Positions 1-8,485 of a DNA stretch of 64,000 nt are shown here, in pieces (within the stretch, counting starts at the first letter, position 1; every line of letters starts with the position of its first letter). Below the pieces are notes generated by a model. It did not search any database. It was not told the origin of the DNA and worked only from the letters and a program-made list of their open reading frames with translations. Source of the DNA: Gemella sp. zg-570 (GTDB taxonomy: Bacteria; Bacillota; Bacilli; Staphylococcales; Gemellaceae); contig NZ_CP076443.1 in assembly GCF_018866345.1 (NCBI RefSeq), forward strand, positions 81,001-145,000, given 5' to 3'. A program made the position numbers and the translations under genes.

Positions 1-1482
1 GTAAAGTTACACCTAGATAAGGATGCGAAAACTGCAACATTGACAATTAACAAAGACCTAACTTGGTCTAATGGTCAACCCGTTACAGCCAAAGATATAG
101 TTGCTACTTATGAATTAATGGGTAACAAAGACTATGTGGAAAATATTCGTTATGAAGATACATTTGATTTAATCGAAGGTATGAAAGACTACCACGAAGG
201 GAAAGCTGATAAAATTTCTGGTATTACAGTAAAAGATGATAAAACAGTAGTTATCAAATATACTAAATTATCACCAGCTCTATTATGGGGTTCTGGCTTT
301 ATTTCAAGTTTCTTAAATGCTGAACAAGTAGCTGAAGCATCAAAAGACTTCACTAAATTTGTTGAAGCAGAATTAAATACAAAACCACTATCTTATGGAC
401 CTTATGTAATCGACCAAGTGGTTGCTGGAGAAAGTGTTTCACTTAAAGCTAACGAACACTACTTCAAAAAATCAGAAGTTAAAACTAAAAATATTGAATT
501 TAAACGTGTAGTACCAGCCCAAGCTAGCCAGGTTATGAAGGCAGGAGAAGTAGACCTCATGGGAGACCTTACTGCAGATATCTGGTCTAATACAAAAGAC
601 TTACAAAATGGAACAATCTTAGGGCAACCTGACTACTACATGTCTTATGTAGGATTTAAACTAGGTAAATTTGACAAAGAAAAAGGTGAAGTAGTAGTCA
701 ACCCTGACGCTAAAGCAGCTGATGTTAGGGTGCGTGAAGCATTCGGTTACGCTGTTGATTGGGACCAAATCAATGCTAAACTCTACCAAGGTCTAAGATT
801 TACACCTACTGGTTCAGGTTTATATCCACCGATTGTAAAATTCCTTTACAATCCAGAAAATCCTGGCTACAAACTAGACCAAGAAAGAGCTAAAAAACTT
901 CTTGATGAGGCAGGTCTAAAAGATGTTGACGGTGATGGATTACGTGAAGACAAAAACGGTAAAAAATTAACATTTAACTTTGCTATCCGTGACGTAGGGC
1001 AAACATTCGACCAAGCCCTAGCAGATACATTCTTGAAATCTTGGAAAGATGTTGGTTTAGACGTTAAATTAGTAGACGGTAAACTAATGGCACCAAACGA
1101 ATGGTCACAACGTGTTCAAGCAGATGACCCAGAAATCGATCTCTTCCAAGGAGCATGGGGACTAGGAACAGACCCTAACCCAACGCAACTATTAGGAAAC
1201 AAATCTCCGCTTAACTTCCAACGTTATACTGACGATAATTTAAAAGCATCCCTAGAGAAAATTAATTCTCCTGAAATGTTTGATGATAATAAATTAAAAG
1301 AAGTTTACCAAAAATTCGATAAAGACTTTGCTGAGACAAGAGCATGGTTACCATTTAGCTGGAATACGGCTATGCTTTGGGTAAACAAACGTGTTAAATC
1401 ATTCGACTTAGTTAAAGCTGGGAAAGGTGAATTAGGATACGAAAACTTAGAATTAACAGCAGACAAAGGTGCTCAAGGATAA
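1..1482 (+). CDS. Oligopeptide ABC transporter substrate-binding protein, 5' end outside window
   Basis: The frame is open from base 1 and ends at TAA 1480-1482, so the N-terminus and lipoprotein signal lie upstream of the window. The visible 493 codons read as a family 5 (OppA/DppA-like) extracellular peptide-binding lobe: TWSNGQPVTAKDIVATYE near the start, a YGPYVI segment, the conserved RVREAFGYAVDWDQIN region, and a C-terminal part with WGLGTDPNPTQLL. Such lipoproteins sit outside the membrane and hand peptides to an OppBCDF permease. An oppDFBC operon lacking a binding protein lies at 39.6-43.5 kb and could be its partner; that link is inference. The gene is followed at once by a terminator. 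Confidence 0.9.
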   Translation, partial: VKLHLDKDAKTATLTINKDLTWSNGQPVTAKDIVATYELMGNKDYVENIRYEDTFDLIEGMKDYHEGKADKISGITVKDDKTVVIKYTKLSPALLWGSGFISSFLNAEQVAEASKDFTKFVEAELNTKPLSYGPYVIDQVVAGESVSLKANEHYFKKSEVKTKNIEFKRVVPAQASQVMKAGEVDLMGDLTADIWSNTKDLQNGTILGQPDYYMSYVGFKLGKFDKEKGEVVVNPDAKAADVRVREAFGYAVDWDQINAKLYQGLRFTPTGSGLYPPIVKFLYNPENPGYKLDQERAKKLLDEAGLKDVDGDGLREDKNGKKLTFNFAIRDVGQTFDQALADTFLKSWKDVGLDVKLVDGKLMAPNEWSQRVQADDPEIDLFQGAWGLGTDPNPTQLLGNKSPLNFQRYTDDNLKASLEKINSPEMFDDNKLKEVYQKFDKDFAETRAWLPFSWNTAMLWVNKRVKSFDLVKAGKGELGYENLELTADKGAQG

Positions 1483-1502
1483 TTAGACACTGTTAATAAA
1501 AA

Positions 1503-1531
1503 GGCGAATTGCTTTTGCAATTCGTCTTTTC
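1503..1531 (+). terminator. Rho-independent terminator of the binding-protein gene
   Basis: GAATTGC, a TTT loop and GCAATTC form a perfect stem just after the stop codon, followed by GTCTTTTCTTT. Pieces of its 3' arm are repeated inside the adjacent tandem array. Confidence 0.85.
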
Positions 1532-1540
1532 TTTACAGTG

Positions 1541-2660
1541 TCTTATGCTGAATTTTGCGTGTTAGCAAAATGAAGCGATAGACACAAAAAATATCTTATG
1601 CTGAATTTTGCGTGTTAGCAAAATGAAGCGATAGACACAAAAAATATCTTATGCTGAATTTTGCGGTTAAGCAAAATAAAGCGATAGACACAAAAAATAT
1701 CTTATGCTGAATTTTGCGGTTAAGCAAAATAAAGCGATAGACAGGAAATAATTTTAGGTACAGAATTTTGTATTTTATAAAAATTAAGTCTGCAATTCGT
1801 CTTTTCTTTACAGTGTCTTATGCTGAATTTTGCGTGTTAGCAAAATGAAGCGATAGACACAAAAAATATCTTATGCTGAATTTTGCGTGTTAGCAAAATG
1901 AAGCGATAGACACAAAAAATATCTTATGCTGAATTTTGCGTGTTAGCAAAATGAAGCGATAGACACAAAAAATATTTTATGCTGAATTTTGCGGTTGAGC
2001 AAAATAAAGCGATAGACACAAAAAATATTTTATGCTGAATTTTGCGGTTGAGCAAAATAAAGCGATAGACACAAAAAATATTTTATGCTGAATTTTGCGG
2101 TTGAGCAAAATAAAGCGATAGACACAAAAAATATTTTATGCTGAATTTTGCGGTTGAGCAAAATAAAGCGATAGACACAAAAAATATTTTGTGCTGAATT
2201 TTGCGGTTGAGCAAAATAAAGCGATAGACACAAAAAATATCTTATGCTGGATTTTGCGTGTTAGCAAAATAAAGCGATAGACGGAGGGTAATTTTAGGTG
2301 TAGAATTTTGTAGTTTATAAAATAAAGTCTGCAATTCGTCTTTTCTTTACAGTGTCTTATGCTGAATTTTGCGGTCGAGCAAAATAAAGCGATAGACGGA
2401 GGGTAATTTTAGGTGTAGAATTTTGTAGTTTATAAAATAAAGTCTGCAATTCGTCTTTTCTTTACAGTGTCTTATGCTGAATTTTGCGGTCGAGCAAAAT
2501 AAAGCGATAGACAGGAAATAATTTTAGGTACAGAATTTTGTAGTTTATAAAAATTAAGTCTGCAATTCGTCTTTTCTTTACAGTGTCTTATGCTGGATTT
2601 TGCGTGTGAGTAAAATGAAGTGCTAGACGGATGATAATTTTATGTGCTGAATTTTGTATA
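1541..2660. repeat. Array of 53-bp hairpin repeats with longer composite units
   Basis: Units begin TCTTATGCTGAATTTTGCG at 1541, 1594, 1647, 1700, then 1816, 1869, 1922, 1975, 2028, 2081, 2134, 2187 and 2240, an exact 53-bp period. Three further heads at 2355, 2470 and 2586 are 115-116 bp apart. Each unit holds an inverted repeat ATTTTGC/GCAAAAT with a 6-base loop. The loop varies (GTGTTA, GGTTAA, GGTTGA, GGTCGA) while the stem stays constant. The longer units add an AATTTTAGG...GAATTTTGTA segment and a copy of the upstream terminator's 3' arm (TGCAATTCGTCTTTTC). No spacers or cas genes are present, so it is not a CRISPR. Confidence 0.9.
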
Positions 2661-2750
2661 TAAGAAAAATTAAGAAATAACCATTCGTATAATATTTTAA
2701 TTTTATAAAATACAGATATAAATTCTAAAAAATATAAAATAACAATTTAC

Positions 2751-2779
2751 TTGACAAAAAGAAATAAAAAATATAGAAT
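2751..2779 (+). promoter_or_regulatory. Promoter of antitoxin-like RNA 1
   Basis: TTGACA at 2751-2756, a 17-bp spacer and TAGAAT at 2774-2779. The same promoter with almost the same surroundings recurs at 3033-3061, so the two are a duplicated unit. Confidence 0.75.
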
Positions 2780-2785
2780 TAAATT

Positions 2786-2846
2786 AAGCAAAATTATTTA
2801 GAGTTAATATAATAAAAAGACAGGAATGGCGGTTCCTGTCTTTTCT
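2786..2846 (+). ncRNA. Candidate Fst-type antitoxin RNA (about 60 nt)
   Basis: The stretch between the promoter at 2751-2779 and the terminator at 2818-2842 codes for no protein. Bases 2790-2807 are identical to 2930-2947, which lie antisense to the start region (codons 2-7) of the small hydrophobic ORF on the minus strand. The RNA would therefore pair in trans with that mRNA, and a G-U pair at the start codon extends the match. A short RNA that converges on the toxin gene, shares its terminator and repeats the toxin start region is the layout of the Fst/par type I systems. The RNA's existence is inferred. Confidence 0.55.
2815..2846. terminator. Bidirectional terminator shared by toxin and antitoxin RNAs
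   Basis: GACAGGAA, TGGCGG loop and TTCCTGTC form the stem. A-runs lie on the left and T-runs on the right, so it can stop transcription in both directions. Confidence 0.8.
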
Positions 2847-2863
2847 TTTTCAAGGCTAGTTGC

Positions 2864-2950
2864 TTATTTATTTCTGTCTAACCATTTGCAAATATAATAA
2901 GCCGTTATACTTGCCATAACAGAAAAAATAAAATTATTTAGAGTTAACAT
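2864..2950 (-). CDS. Fst-like small hydrophobic peptide (28 aa), candidate type I toxin
   Basis: A longer frame is open upstream, but the strong Shine-Dalgarno GGAGGAGGTGG lies just before ATG 2950-2948, giving a 28-residue product. It has one membrane helix (LNNFIFSVMASITAYYI) followed by a short charged tail KWLDRNK, the pattern of Fst-family toxins (helix, then a YWLxR-type tail). A TATAAT on the minus strand at 3002-2997 gives a leader of about 40 nt. The gene converges with the antitoxin-like RNA at 2786-2846. Family membership is by pattern only, since peptides this short carry little sequence signal. Confidence 0.6.
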   Translation of the reverse strand: MLTLNNFIFSVMASITAYYICKWLDRNK

Positions 2951-2996
2951 AATTCCACCTCCTCCTATTGCTAGGTATCGGTAAAGCAACACTAAT

Positions 2997-3002
2997 ATTA
3001 TA
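2997..3002 (-). promoter_or_regulatory. -10 element of the Fst-like toxin mRNA
   Basis: TATAAT on the minus strand, read as GTTATAATATTAG, about 47 bp upstream of the toxin ATG. No clear -35 is seen. Confidence 0.5.
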
Positions 3003-3032
3003 ACATAAAATAAAAGTAAAATAATAATTTGC

Positions 3033-3127
3033 TTGACAAAAAGAAATAAACAATATAGAATTAAATTAAGCAAATTAGTTATTGTGAACACAATAAAGAA
3101 GACAGGAGGTCAATCCTGTCTTCTTTT
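3033..3127 (+). ncRNA. Second antitoxin-like RNA without its toxin
   Basis: TTGACA 3033-3038, 17-bp spacer, TAGAAT 3056-3061, then about 60 nt to a GAAGACAGGA/TCCTGTCTTC hairpin at 3098-3123 with a T-run. The organisation duplicates the RNA at 2786-2846, but the central segment differs (AATTAGTTATTGTGAACA). Its complement would read as a start resembling MFTITN, close to MLTLNN of the toxin next door. No such toxin gene is present here, so this looks like an orphan antitoxin. Transcription is inferred. Confidence 0.45.
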
Positions 3128-3142
3128 ACATTTTTTATGTAA

Positions 3143-3180
3143 TGTTTTGTGGCTAAGCAAAGCGAAGCGATAAATACAAG
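3143..3180. repeat. Solitary diverged copy of the 53-bp hairpin repeat
   Basis: TTTTGTGGCTAAGCAAAGCGAAGCGATAAATACAAG resembles the array unit (TTTTGCGGTTAAGCAAAATAAAGCGATAGACAC). It shows the element also occurs outside the array. The rest of the gap to addA (3181-3441) is AT-rich and I see nothing else in it. Confidence 0.5.
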
Positions 3181-3441
3181 AAAATTTTAATTTTATAATA
3201 GATGAAAAAGATAAAATATAAATTATTAAGTATAATAAAAATATAAGATATATTAATATAGAAATTTTAATAGGTATATTAGATTAGCAATTTTATAATT
3301 ACAGGTAAAAATTATAATATATTGACTATTAGTTTTCAAGAGGCATTATATATATTTATAAGTAAATATAATCTTCTTAACAGTTAATAAAAATAATATT
3401 TATTGTATAATAATATAAGATTAAAATTAAGGAAGAATGTT

Positions 3442-6400
3442 ATGAGTATTTTTATCGAAAGAATAGACGATTTTACAAAAGAAAAAAAATATCCGCCAAC
3501 ACCAAGTCAGTGGCAAGCTATAGGTATGAATGGTTGTGATATTTTAGTTTCTGCTGCTGCTGGTAGTGGAAAAACGGAAGTTTTATCAGAAAGAATATCC
3601 CGCAAAATAGCTTGTGATAAATGGAATATAGATAGGTTATTAGTTTTAACATTTACGACTGCGGCAGCAAAAAATATGCTGATAAGAATAGAAAATAAAA
3701 TAGAAGAAAGATTATTAAAATCTGGTAGTAAGGAAGATTTACTCCATCTAAAAAATCAAAGATTATTAATGGGAGATGCTAAGGTTACAACAATAGATAG
3801 TTTTTGCCTAAATGTATTGAAAAAATTTTATTATTTAGTTGAAGAAAGCGTGGCAGGTAAAATAAGATATTTATCACCAAATTTCAAAGTTTTATCTAAC
3901 AATAAAATTTTATTAAAAGATACTGTTGATTACACAATAGAACAATTTGCCCATGAAGATAAAAATTTATTAGATGTTTTGTTTGAAGTATTTGACAGTA
4001 AAGAAAAAATTATGACTTTTTTGATAAATTTCTATACAAAAATGCTAACTATTCCCAACTATAAAGATTATATTAAAAATAATTTAGTAAAAAATTTAAA
4101 AGAAGATACTAGCTATCAAGACATATATACAAGATTAAAAAGTATTAATACAAATAATATTTTTGAAGAATTAGCAACTATCCAGCAAGCTGTGTCAAGT
4201 TTATTAGCAATAAAAAATAAAGAAAATAATTTAGATTTTGCAAATTTAAGTAAGGAAAGACAAGATTTTTTTAATAAGCAAATAAAAAATTTAGACCTAG
4301 ATGAAAGTTTTAATAATAAACAAGTTTTAAAAGAAGTTTTAACTAGTATCTTGCTTGATATAGAAAATAAAGATGTAGGAGCTGTGTATAATAAAATTTT
4401 GCAACTGTTAGATTTTTTAGAAGCAAAAGTAAAAATAGAATTATTATGCCTAGCCATCCCGAAAATATTATTAGCTATTGATGACAATTTTATTTTGGAA
4501 AAACGCACCCAAGGATTTTTAGATTTTTCCGACTTAAATCATCTAGCTATTAAGGCTTTGGAAAAAAATATTGATGGCAAAAAATATCCAACAGAAGCAA
4601 GTGAATATTATAAAAAATTATTTTTAGAAATATATGTAGATGAGTATCAAGATAATAACGACTTGCAGGAATATATTTTAAATCTTATTAGGGCAGAGGA
4701 TACTTATTTTTTCAGAGTGGGAGATGTTAAGCAGTCTATTTACGGTTTTAGGGGTTCAAATCCAGACTTATTTGAAGAAAAGTACCAGACCTTTACTAAA
4801 ATTTCTGATTTGATAAGTGATAATGATTTTGACTTTAATAGGGAATACAAATTCGATAAAGAACTCAAGGGAGTTTGCGTTGTCCTAAAGGAAAATTTTA
4901 GAAGTTATGACAATGTTTTAAAATCAAGTAATTTTATTTTCAATAGGTTAATGTATAAAAAAAATGCAGGAGTAAGCTACGACAAAGATAGTGCCTTGTA
5001 TTTTCCTAGCGTAAAAGAAAAAGAAGAACAAAGAATTGCTACCCATATTTTATGTGCTAGACCAAAACAAAAACTAAATAATGAAGTTATTATTCATAAT
5101 ATTGCTAGAGAAATTTCTCACGGTATCTCACAGGGGAATAATTATAGCGACTATGCAATTTTACTTCGTAGTGCCTTCAATATAAAAAAATACAAGGAAA
5201 TTTTAAATTCTTATGGCATACCAGTATATTTTAAAGAAAAAGAGGGGCTAACCGAGTCGCACAGTTTTAATCTTATTTTAAACTTGATAAGATTTTTAGA
5301 TAATCCGTCTTTTGATTATGCCTTGTCGGTCTTACTTCATTCATCTATTTTTAAATTTAGTAATGAGGACTTATTGAAATTATCCTTACTAGACGGAAAA
5401 AATCTTTATGAAAAATTAAAAATTTCTAAGGAAGAAAAAGCTAAATATGCCTTGAGTATGTTGCAGAGATGGTTGAACTTTAGTTTTAATTTCAAGCCTA
5501 TAGATGTAGTCTTGCAATTTGCAAAAGATATTGATTTTATGGAATATATGCGAACTAAGGATATGGACGATACAGAAATTGATTATTACGAAAATTGTTT
5601 AGATATTATAAGAGAAGCTAGTAATAATATTAATCTTAGCTACACTTTAAAAGTTTTAAATGATATTAGAGAAGCTGGCGAATATGATACAAAAAGAAAA
5701 TCTTCTAAAAATAGTGTAACAATTTCGACAATACACATTTCAAAAGGTTTGGAATACGAATATGTTTTTGTTGCAGAGTTAGAAAAAGAAATTAGTAAAA
5801 AAGATTATAGCGATAAAATTATTTTTTCAAGAGACTTAGGTTTGAGTATTGATGAAAAAATGTGGTATCCAGCTACTAACAATAAAAATTACTATTTAAA
5901 CAGTTTATTTATTAAGAAAAAGTCTTATGAAGAGGAAATTCGTAATTTATATGTGGCACTAACAAGGGCTGTAAAAGGTTTATACTTAACGACAACAGCA
6001 GAAATAAATCTAGGTGGGGAAGAAAGTTTAGAAATTAATGATAAGGAGCAGACACTTGCAAAATTTGAAAGTGTAAAAAGTTTTGCTGATATGCTAAATA
6101 TAGTGGCATCTTATTATGATATGGATAATTTAGCTGATGAAACAGAAGAGGATAGCTTGTTTAAAATTTTTGAAATTGATACAGTAGCAGAAAATGAAAT
6201 AACAAGTGAAGATGTAAATTTTGATTTTCTAAATGAAGAGGTAAGTTTAGAAATAGCAGATTTAAACTTAGCAAGTTCTAGTCAAATAAAAAATGACACC
6301 TATCCAGCCAAAACTTCCTACTCAGCCTTAAAACAAGCTAACAATAAAACAAAAATCTCTCAAAAAGAAAAAAATGAATATTTGCTTTTAAAAAATCTAA

Positions 6401-6987
6401 GCAAAAAAAATAAGGCTAGCCAAGCCATAATGAAGGGAAATATTATTCATAAACTTTTTGAAAGAATAGTAATAGATTTTAGAAATAATAACTTAATTTC
6501 TGATATAAATTCTTATCTTGCTAGTTTGCTAAAAAGTTCAGATGATTTTTTAAATATTAAAGAAAAAAGAATTTTGAACCTAGAAGAATATGAATTAATA
6601 AATAATGAAATAGATATTAATTTAATTTCTACTTTTATAAATAGTAGGGTTATGGATATGGTAAAAAAATCTGACAGACTTGCCACTGAAATTTCATTTA
6701 CCAGCCCAGCTCTAGCAAAAGAATTATTTAAAAATAGTAGTAGTGATATGAGTGTGATATTGCAAGGGGTGGTGGACTTGTTACTAATTGAAGATAGTAA
6801 TAATTATACGATTATAGATTATAAAACGGATTATGTTACAGAAAAAACAGGTTTGAAAATTTTAAAAGAACGTCATGGAGAACAATTAGAACTTTACGCC
6901 CAAGCGGTTAAAAAATATTACGGAGCAAATATAAGTGTCAGAAAATATATTTATTCATATATATTAGGTCAACTTATAGAAGTCTAG
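3442..6987 (+). CDS. addA: AddA, helicase-nuclease subunit of the AddAB double-strand break complex
   Basis: Start chosen at ATG 3442, preceded by AAGGAAG; an upstream ATG at 3403 lacks a ribosome-binding site. The product is 1181 residues, near the usual AddA size. UvrD-type motifs are visible: Walker A SAAAGSGKTE (about 37-46), DEExx-like VDEYQDNN (about 398), TIHISKGLEYEYVF (about 762) and LYVALTRA (about 835). The C-terminus carries the RecB-family nuclease with GVVDLLL and IIDYKTDY (about 1110-1130). In the family AddA unwinds and cuts broken DNA ends for RecA loading together with AddB. No addB lies upstream, where it normally sits; the preceding DNA is repeat-rich. Confidence 0.9.
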   Translation: MSIFIERIDDFTKEKKYPPTPSQWQAIGMNGCDILVSAAAGSGKTEVLSERISRKIACDKWNIDRLLVLTFTTAAAKNMLIRIENKIEERLLKSGSKEDLLHLKNQRLLMGDAKVTTIDSFCLNVLKKFYYLVEESVAGKIRYLSPNFKVLSNNKILLKDTVDYTIEQFAHEDKNLLDVLFEVFDSKEKIMTFLINFYTKMLTIPNYKDYIKNNLVKNLKEDTSYQDIYTRLKSINTNNIFEELATIQQAVSSLLAIKNKENNLDFANLSKERQDFFNKQIKNLDLDESFNNKQVLKEVLTSILLDIENKDVGAVYNKILQLLDFLEAKVKIELLCLAIPKILLAIDDNFILEKRTQGFLDFSDLNHLAIKALEKNIDGKKYPTEASEYYKKLFLEIYVDEYQDNNDLQEYILNLIRAEDTYFFRVGDVKQSIYGFRGSNPDLFEEKYQTFTKISDLISDNDFDFNREYKFDKELKGVCVVLKENFRSYDNVLKSSNFIFNRLMYKKNAGVSYDKDSALYFPSVKEKEEQRIATHILCARPKQKLNNEVIIHNIAREISHGISQGNNYSDYAILLRSAFNIKKYKEILNSYGIPVYFKEKEGLTESHSFNLILNLIRFLDNPSFDYALSVLLHSSIFKFSNEDLLKLSLLDGKNLYEKLKISKEEKAKYALSMLQRWLNFSFNFKPIDVVLQFAKDIDFMEYMRTKDMDDTEIDYYENCLDIIREASNNINLSYTLKVLNDIREAGEYDTKRKSSKNSVTISTIHISKGLEYEYVFVAELEKEISKKDYSDKIIFSRDLGLSIDEKMWYPATNNKNYYLNSLFIKKKSYEEEIRNLYVALTRAVKGLYLTTTAEINLGGEESLEINDKEQTLAKFESVKSFADMLNIVASYYDMDNLADETEEDSLFKIFEIDTVAENEITSEDVNFDFLNEEVSLEIADLNLASSSQIKNDTYPAKTSYSALKQANNKTKISQKEKNEYLLLKNLSKKNKASQAIMKGNIIHKLFERIVIDFRNNNLISDINSYLASLLKSSDDFLNIKEKRILNLEEYELINNEIDINLISTFINSRVMDMVKKSDRLATEISFTSPALAKELFKNSSSDMSVILQGVVDLLLIEDSNNYTIIDYKTDYVTEKTGLKILKERHGEQLELYAQAVKKYYGANISVRKYIYSYILGQLIEV

Positions 6988-7009
6988 TAAAATATTAAAA
7001 TTAGACAGA

Positions 7010-7030
7010 AAAAATTGATTATGCTATAAT
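7010..7030 (+). promoter_or_regulatory. Promoter of the DedA-family gene
   Basis: TAGACA, 17 bp, TATAAT (7025-7030), about 30 bp before the TTG start at 7061. Confidence 0.5.
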
Positions 7031-7060
7031 TCAAGGGGTAAAAATTTTTGGAGGCTAATA

Positions 7061-7705
7061 TTGGATACTATTAAATTTTTAATTGATTTTGTTTTGCACA
7101 TAGATAGACACTTGAGCGAATTGATGAACACATATGGCACTTGGTGGATGTATGCAATTATATTTTTAATTATTTTTATTGAAACTGGCGTGGTTTTTAT
7201 GCCGTTTTTACCGGGAGATTCTTTACTGTTTGCTAGTGGTGCCTTGTGGGCTACGACAGGGAATAATTTTTTCATGCTTTTATTCTTGTGTGTAGCTGCG
7301 GCGGTAATAGGAGATAATTGCAACTATTTTGTCGGTAGAAATTTTTCAGATTACCTAAAGAAAAAATCTTGGTTTAAAAAATTTGTAAGTGATAAAAATT
7401 TTGAAGATGCAGAAAAATTTGTTGCTAAACATGGCGGAAAATCAATTTTTCTAGCGAGATTTTTCCCAATTATTAGAACGATTGTGCCTTTCATAGTAGG
7501 TGCAGGAAAAATGGAATACAAAAAATTTAGAATAATAGATTTTTTCGGTGGTATAACTTGGTGTAGTTTATTTGTTACGGTGGGCTACCTATTTGGCAAC
7601 ATAACTTTTGTTAAAGAAAATTTTTCTTTGCTAATTATTGTAATAATATTAATAAGTTTAATACCTCTACTTGTTGGAGTGGTAAAAACAAAATTAAAAA
7701 AATAA
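7061..7705 (+). CDS. DedA-family membrane protein
   Basis: Starts at TTG 7061 behind GGAGG. The 214 residues hold several membrane segments and the hallmark DedA/SNARE-associated pieces: ETGVVFMPFLPGDSLLFASGAL, GDNCNYFVGRNF, and RFFPIIRTIVPFIVGAGKM with its conserved Arg residues. DedA proteins are thought to be proton-coupled transporters, and some members translocate phospholipid carriers; the substrate of this one cannot be told. It stands alone between its own promoter and terminator. Confidence 0.88.
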   Translation: MDTIKFLIDFVLHIDRHLSELMNTYGTWWMYAIIFLIIFIETGVVFMPFLPGDSLLFASGALWATTGNNFFMLLFLCVAAAVIGDNCNYFVGRNFSDYLKKKSWFKKFVSDKNFEDAEKFVAKHGGKSIFLARFFPIIRTIVPFIVGAGKMEYKKFRIIDFFGGITWCSLFVTVGYLFGNITFVKENFSLLIIVIILISLIPLLVGVVKTKLKK

Positions 7706-7711
7706 GCTTGC

Positions 7712-7746
7712 AAGCATTCAGAATTTTTTCTGGATGCTTATTTTTT
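7712..7746 (+). terminator. Terminator of the DedA-family gene
   Basis: AAGCATTCAGA pairs with TCTGGATGCTT (one G-U pair), followed by ATTTTTT. Confidence 0.8.
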
Positions 7747-7811
7747 AAATTAAAATAATTTGTCAAATTTATATTTTATTAAAAATAAAAATTAAGAATT
7801 GCTAAATAATA

Positions 7812-7841
7812 TTGAAAAAGGTTACAAGTAAATGTTATAAT
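7812..7841 (+). promoter_or_regulatory. Promoter of the DUF1904 gene
   Basis: TTGAAA, 18 bp, TATAAT preceded by TG one base away (extended -10). Confidence 0.65.
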
Positions 7842-7870
7842 AGAAGAAATAAATATAAGGAGAATTAAAT

Positions 7871-8182
7871 ATGCCAAGAATAGTTGTTAAAGGAATGCAA
7901 AAAGCTGACTTAAAAGCTGTGAGTACAGAACTTTTAGAAAGAGTAGAAAAAATTATAGCTAGACCCAAGAATGCTTTTACGCTAGATTTATTAGAAAGCG
8001 TCGCTATCTATGACGGTCTGGAAATTTCTCGTGTCTATGTAGAAGTTTCTTGGAAGAGTAGACCTGTTGAAGTCTGCAAAGAAGTTGCAGAGTCTATCAA
8101 TAATATTATAAAAAAAGCTGGTTACGAAAAAGTATTTGTTTACTTCAAAGATTTAGACTTAGAAAAAGAGTTTGAATTTTAA
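7871..8182 (+). CDS. DUF1904-family protein (tautomerase-like fold)
   Basis: A 103-residue soluble protein beginning MPRIVVKGM with RBS AAGGAG. The spacing of the N-terminal strand, the region around FTLDLLESVAIYDG, and VEVSWKSRPVEVCKEVAESINNIIKKAG resembles DUF1904, a family assigned to the tautomerase/MIF superfamily. No cellular function is established for the family. It is a single-gene unit with its own promoter and terminator. Confidence 0.75.
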   Translation: MPRIVVKGMQKADLKAVSTELLERVEKIIARPKNAFTLDLLESVAIYDGLEISRVYVEVSWKSRPVEVCKEVAESINNIIKKAGYEKVFVYFKDLDLEKEFEF

Positions 8183-8194
8183 AATCTTAATTTA

Positions 8195-8224
8195 AAAATC
8201 TTGTCTTGTACAAGATTTTTTTAT
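8195..8224 (+). terminator. Terminator of the DUF1904 gene
   Basis: AAAATCTTGT/ACAAGATTTT stem with a 5-base loop and a T-run. Confidence 0.8.
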
Positions 8225-8365
8225 TTTGCAGTAAATTTTATTTTGCAGTAAATTTTATTTTGCAGTAAATTTTATTTTGCAGTAAATTTTATTTTGCAGT
8301 AAATTTTATTTTGCAGTAAATTTTATTTTGCAGTAAATTTTATTTTGCAGTGAATTTTTATTTTA
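8221..8365. repeat. 17-bp tandem repeat, about 8 copies
   Basis: The unit GCAGTAAATTTTATTTT recurs with GCAG at 8228, 8245, 8262, 8279, 8296, 8313, 8330 and 8347; only the last copy is degenerate. It lies between the DUF1904 terminator and the promoter of the ABC exporter operon. Perfect copies of a short unit suggest recent slippage and a copy number that may differ between strains. Confidence 0.9.
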
Positions 8366-8446
8366 TAGAAAATTAATAATTTTTTTATTTTTTCCTGTAA
8401 AAGTCTAAAATAATGAAATTTCATAGCAATATTTTTTTTATTATGT

Positions 8447-8452
8447 TATAAT
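8447..8452 (+). promoter_or_regulatory. Extended -10 of the ABC exporter operon
   Basis: TGTTATAAT (TATAAT 8447-8452), 33 bp upstream of ATG 8486 and about 80 bp downstream of the 17-bp repeat. Confidence 0.6.
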
Positions 8453-8485
8453 GAATATGGATTTTTAAGAAAGGAAGAAAGAAAT

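Noticed and set aside
2030..2233. 67-codon minus-strand ORF
   Set aside because: It is a translation of the 53-bp repeat array; the peptide is itself a repeat and has no RBS.
1541..2660. CRISPR array
   Set aside because: Units are continuous 53-bp repeats without unique spacers; no cas genes are present.
2951..3091. N-terminal extension of the Fst-like peptide (75-aa version)
   Set aside because: The upstream part overlaps the second antitoxin-like RNA and the toxin -10, and the strong RBS is at the internal ATG 2950.
4116..4508. 130-codon minus-strand ORF inside addA
   Set aside because: Antisense shadow of a well-supported gene in AT-rich DNA.
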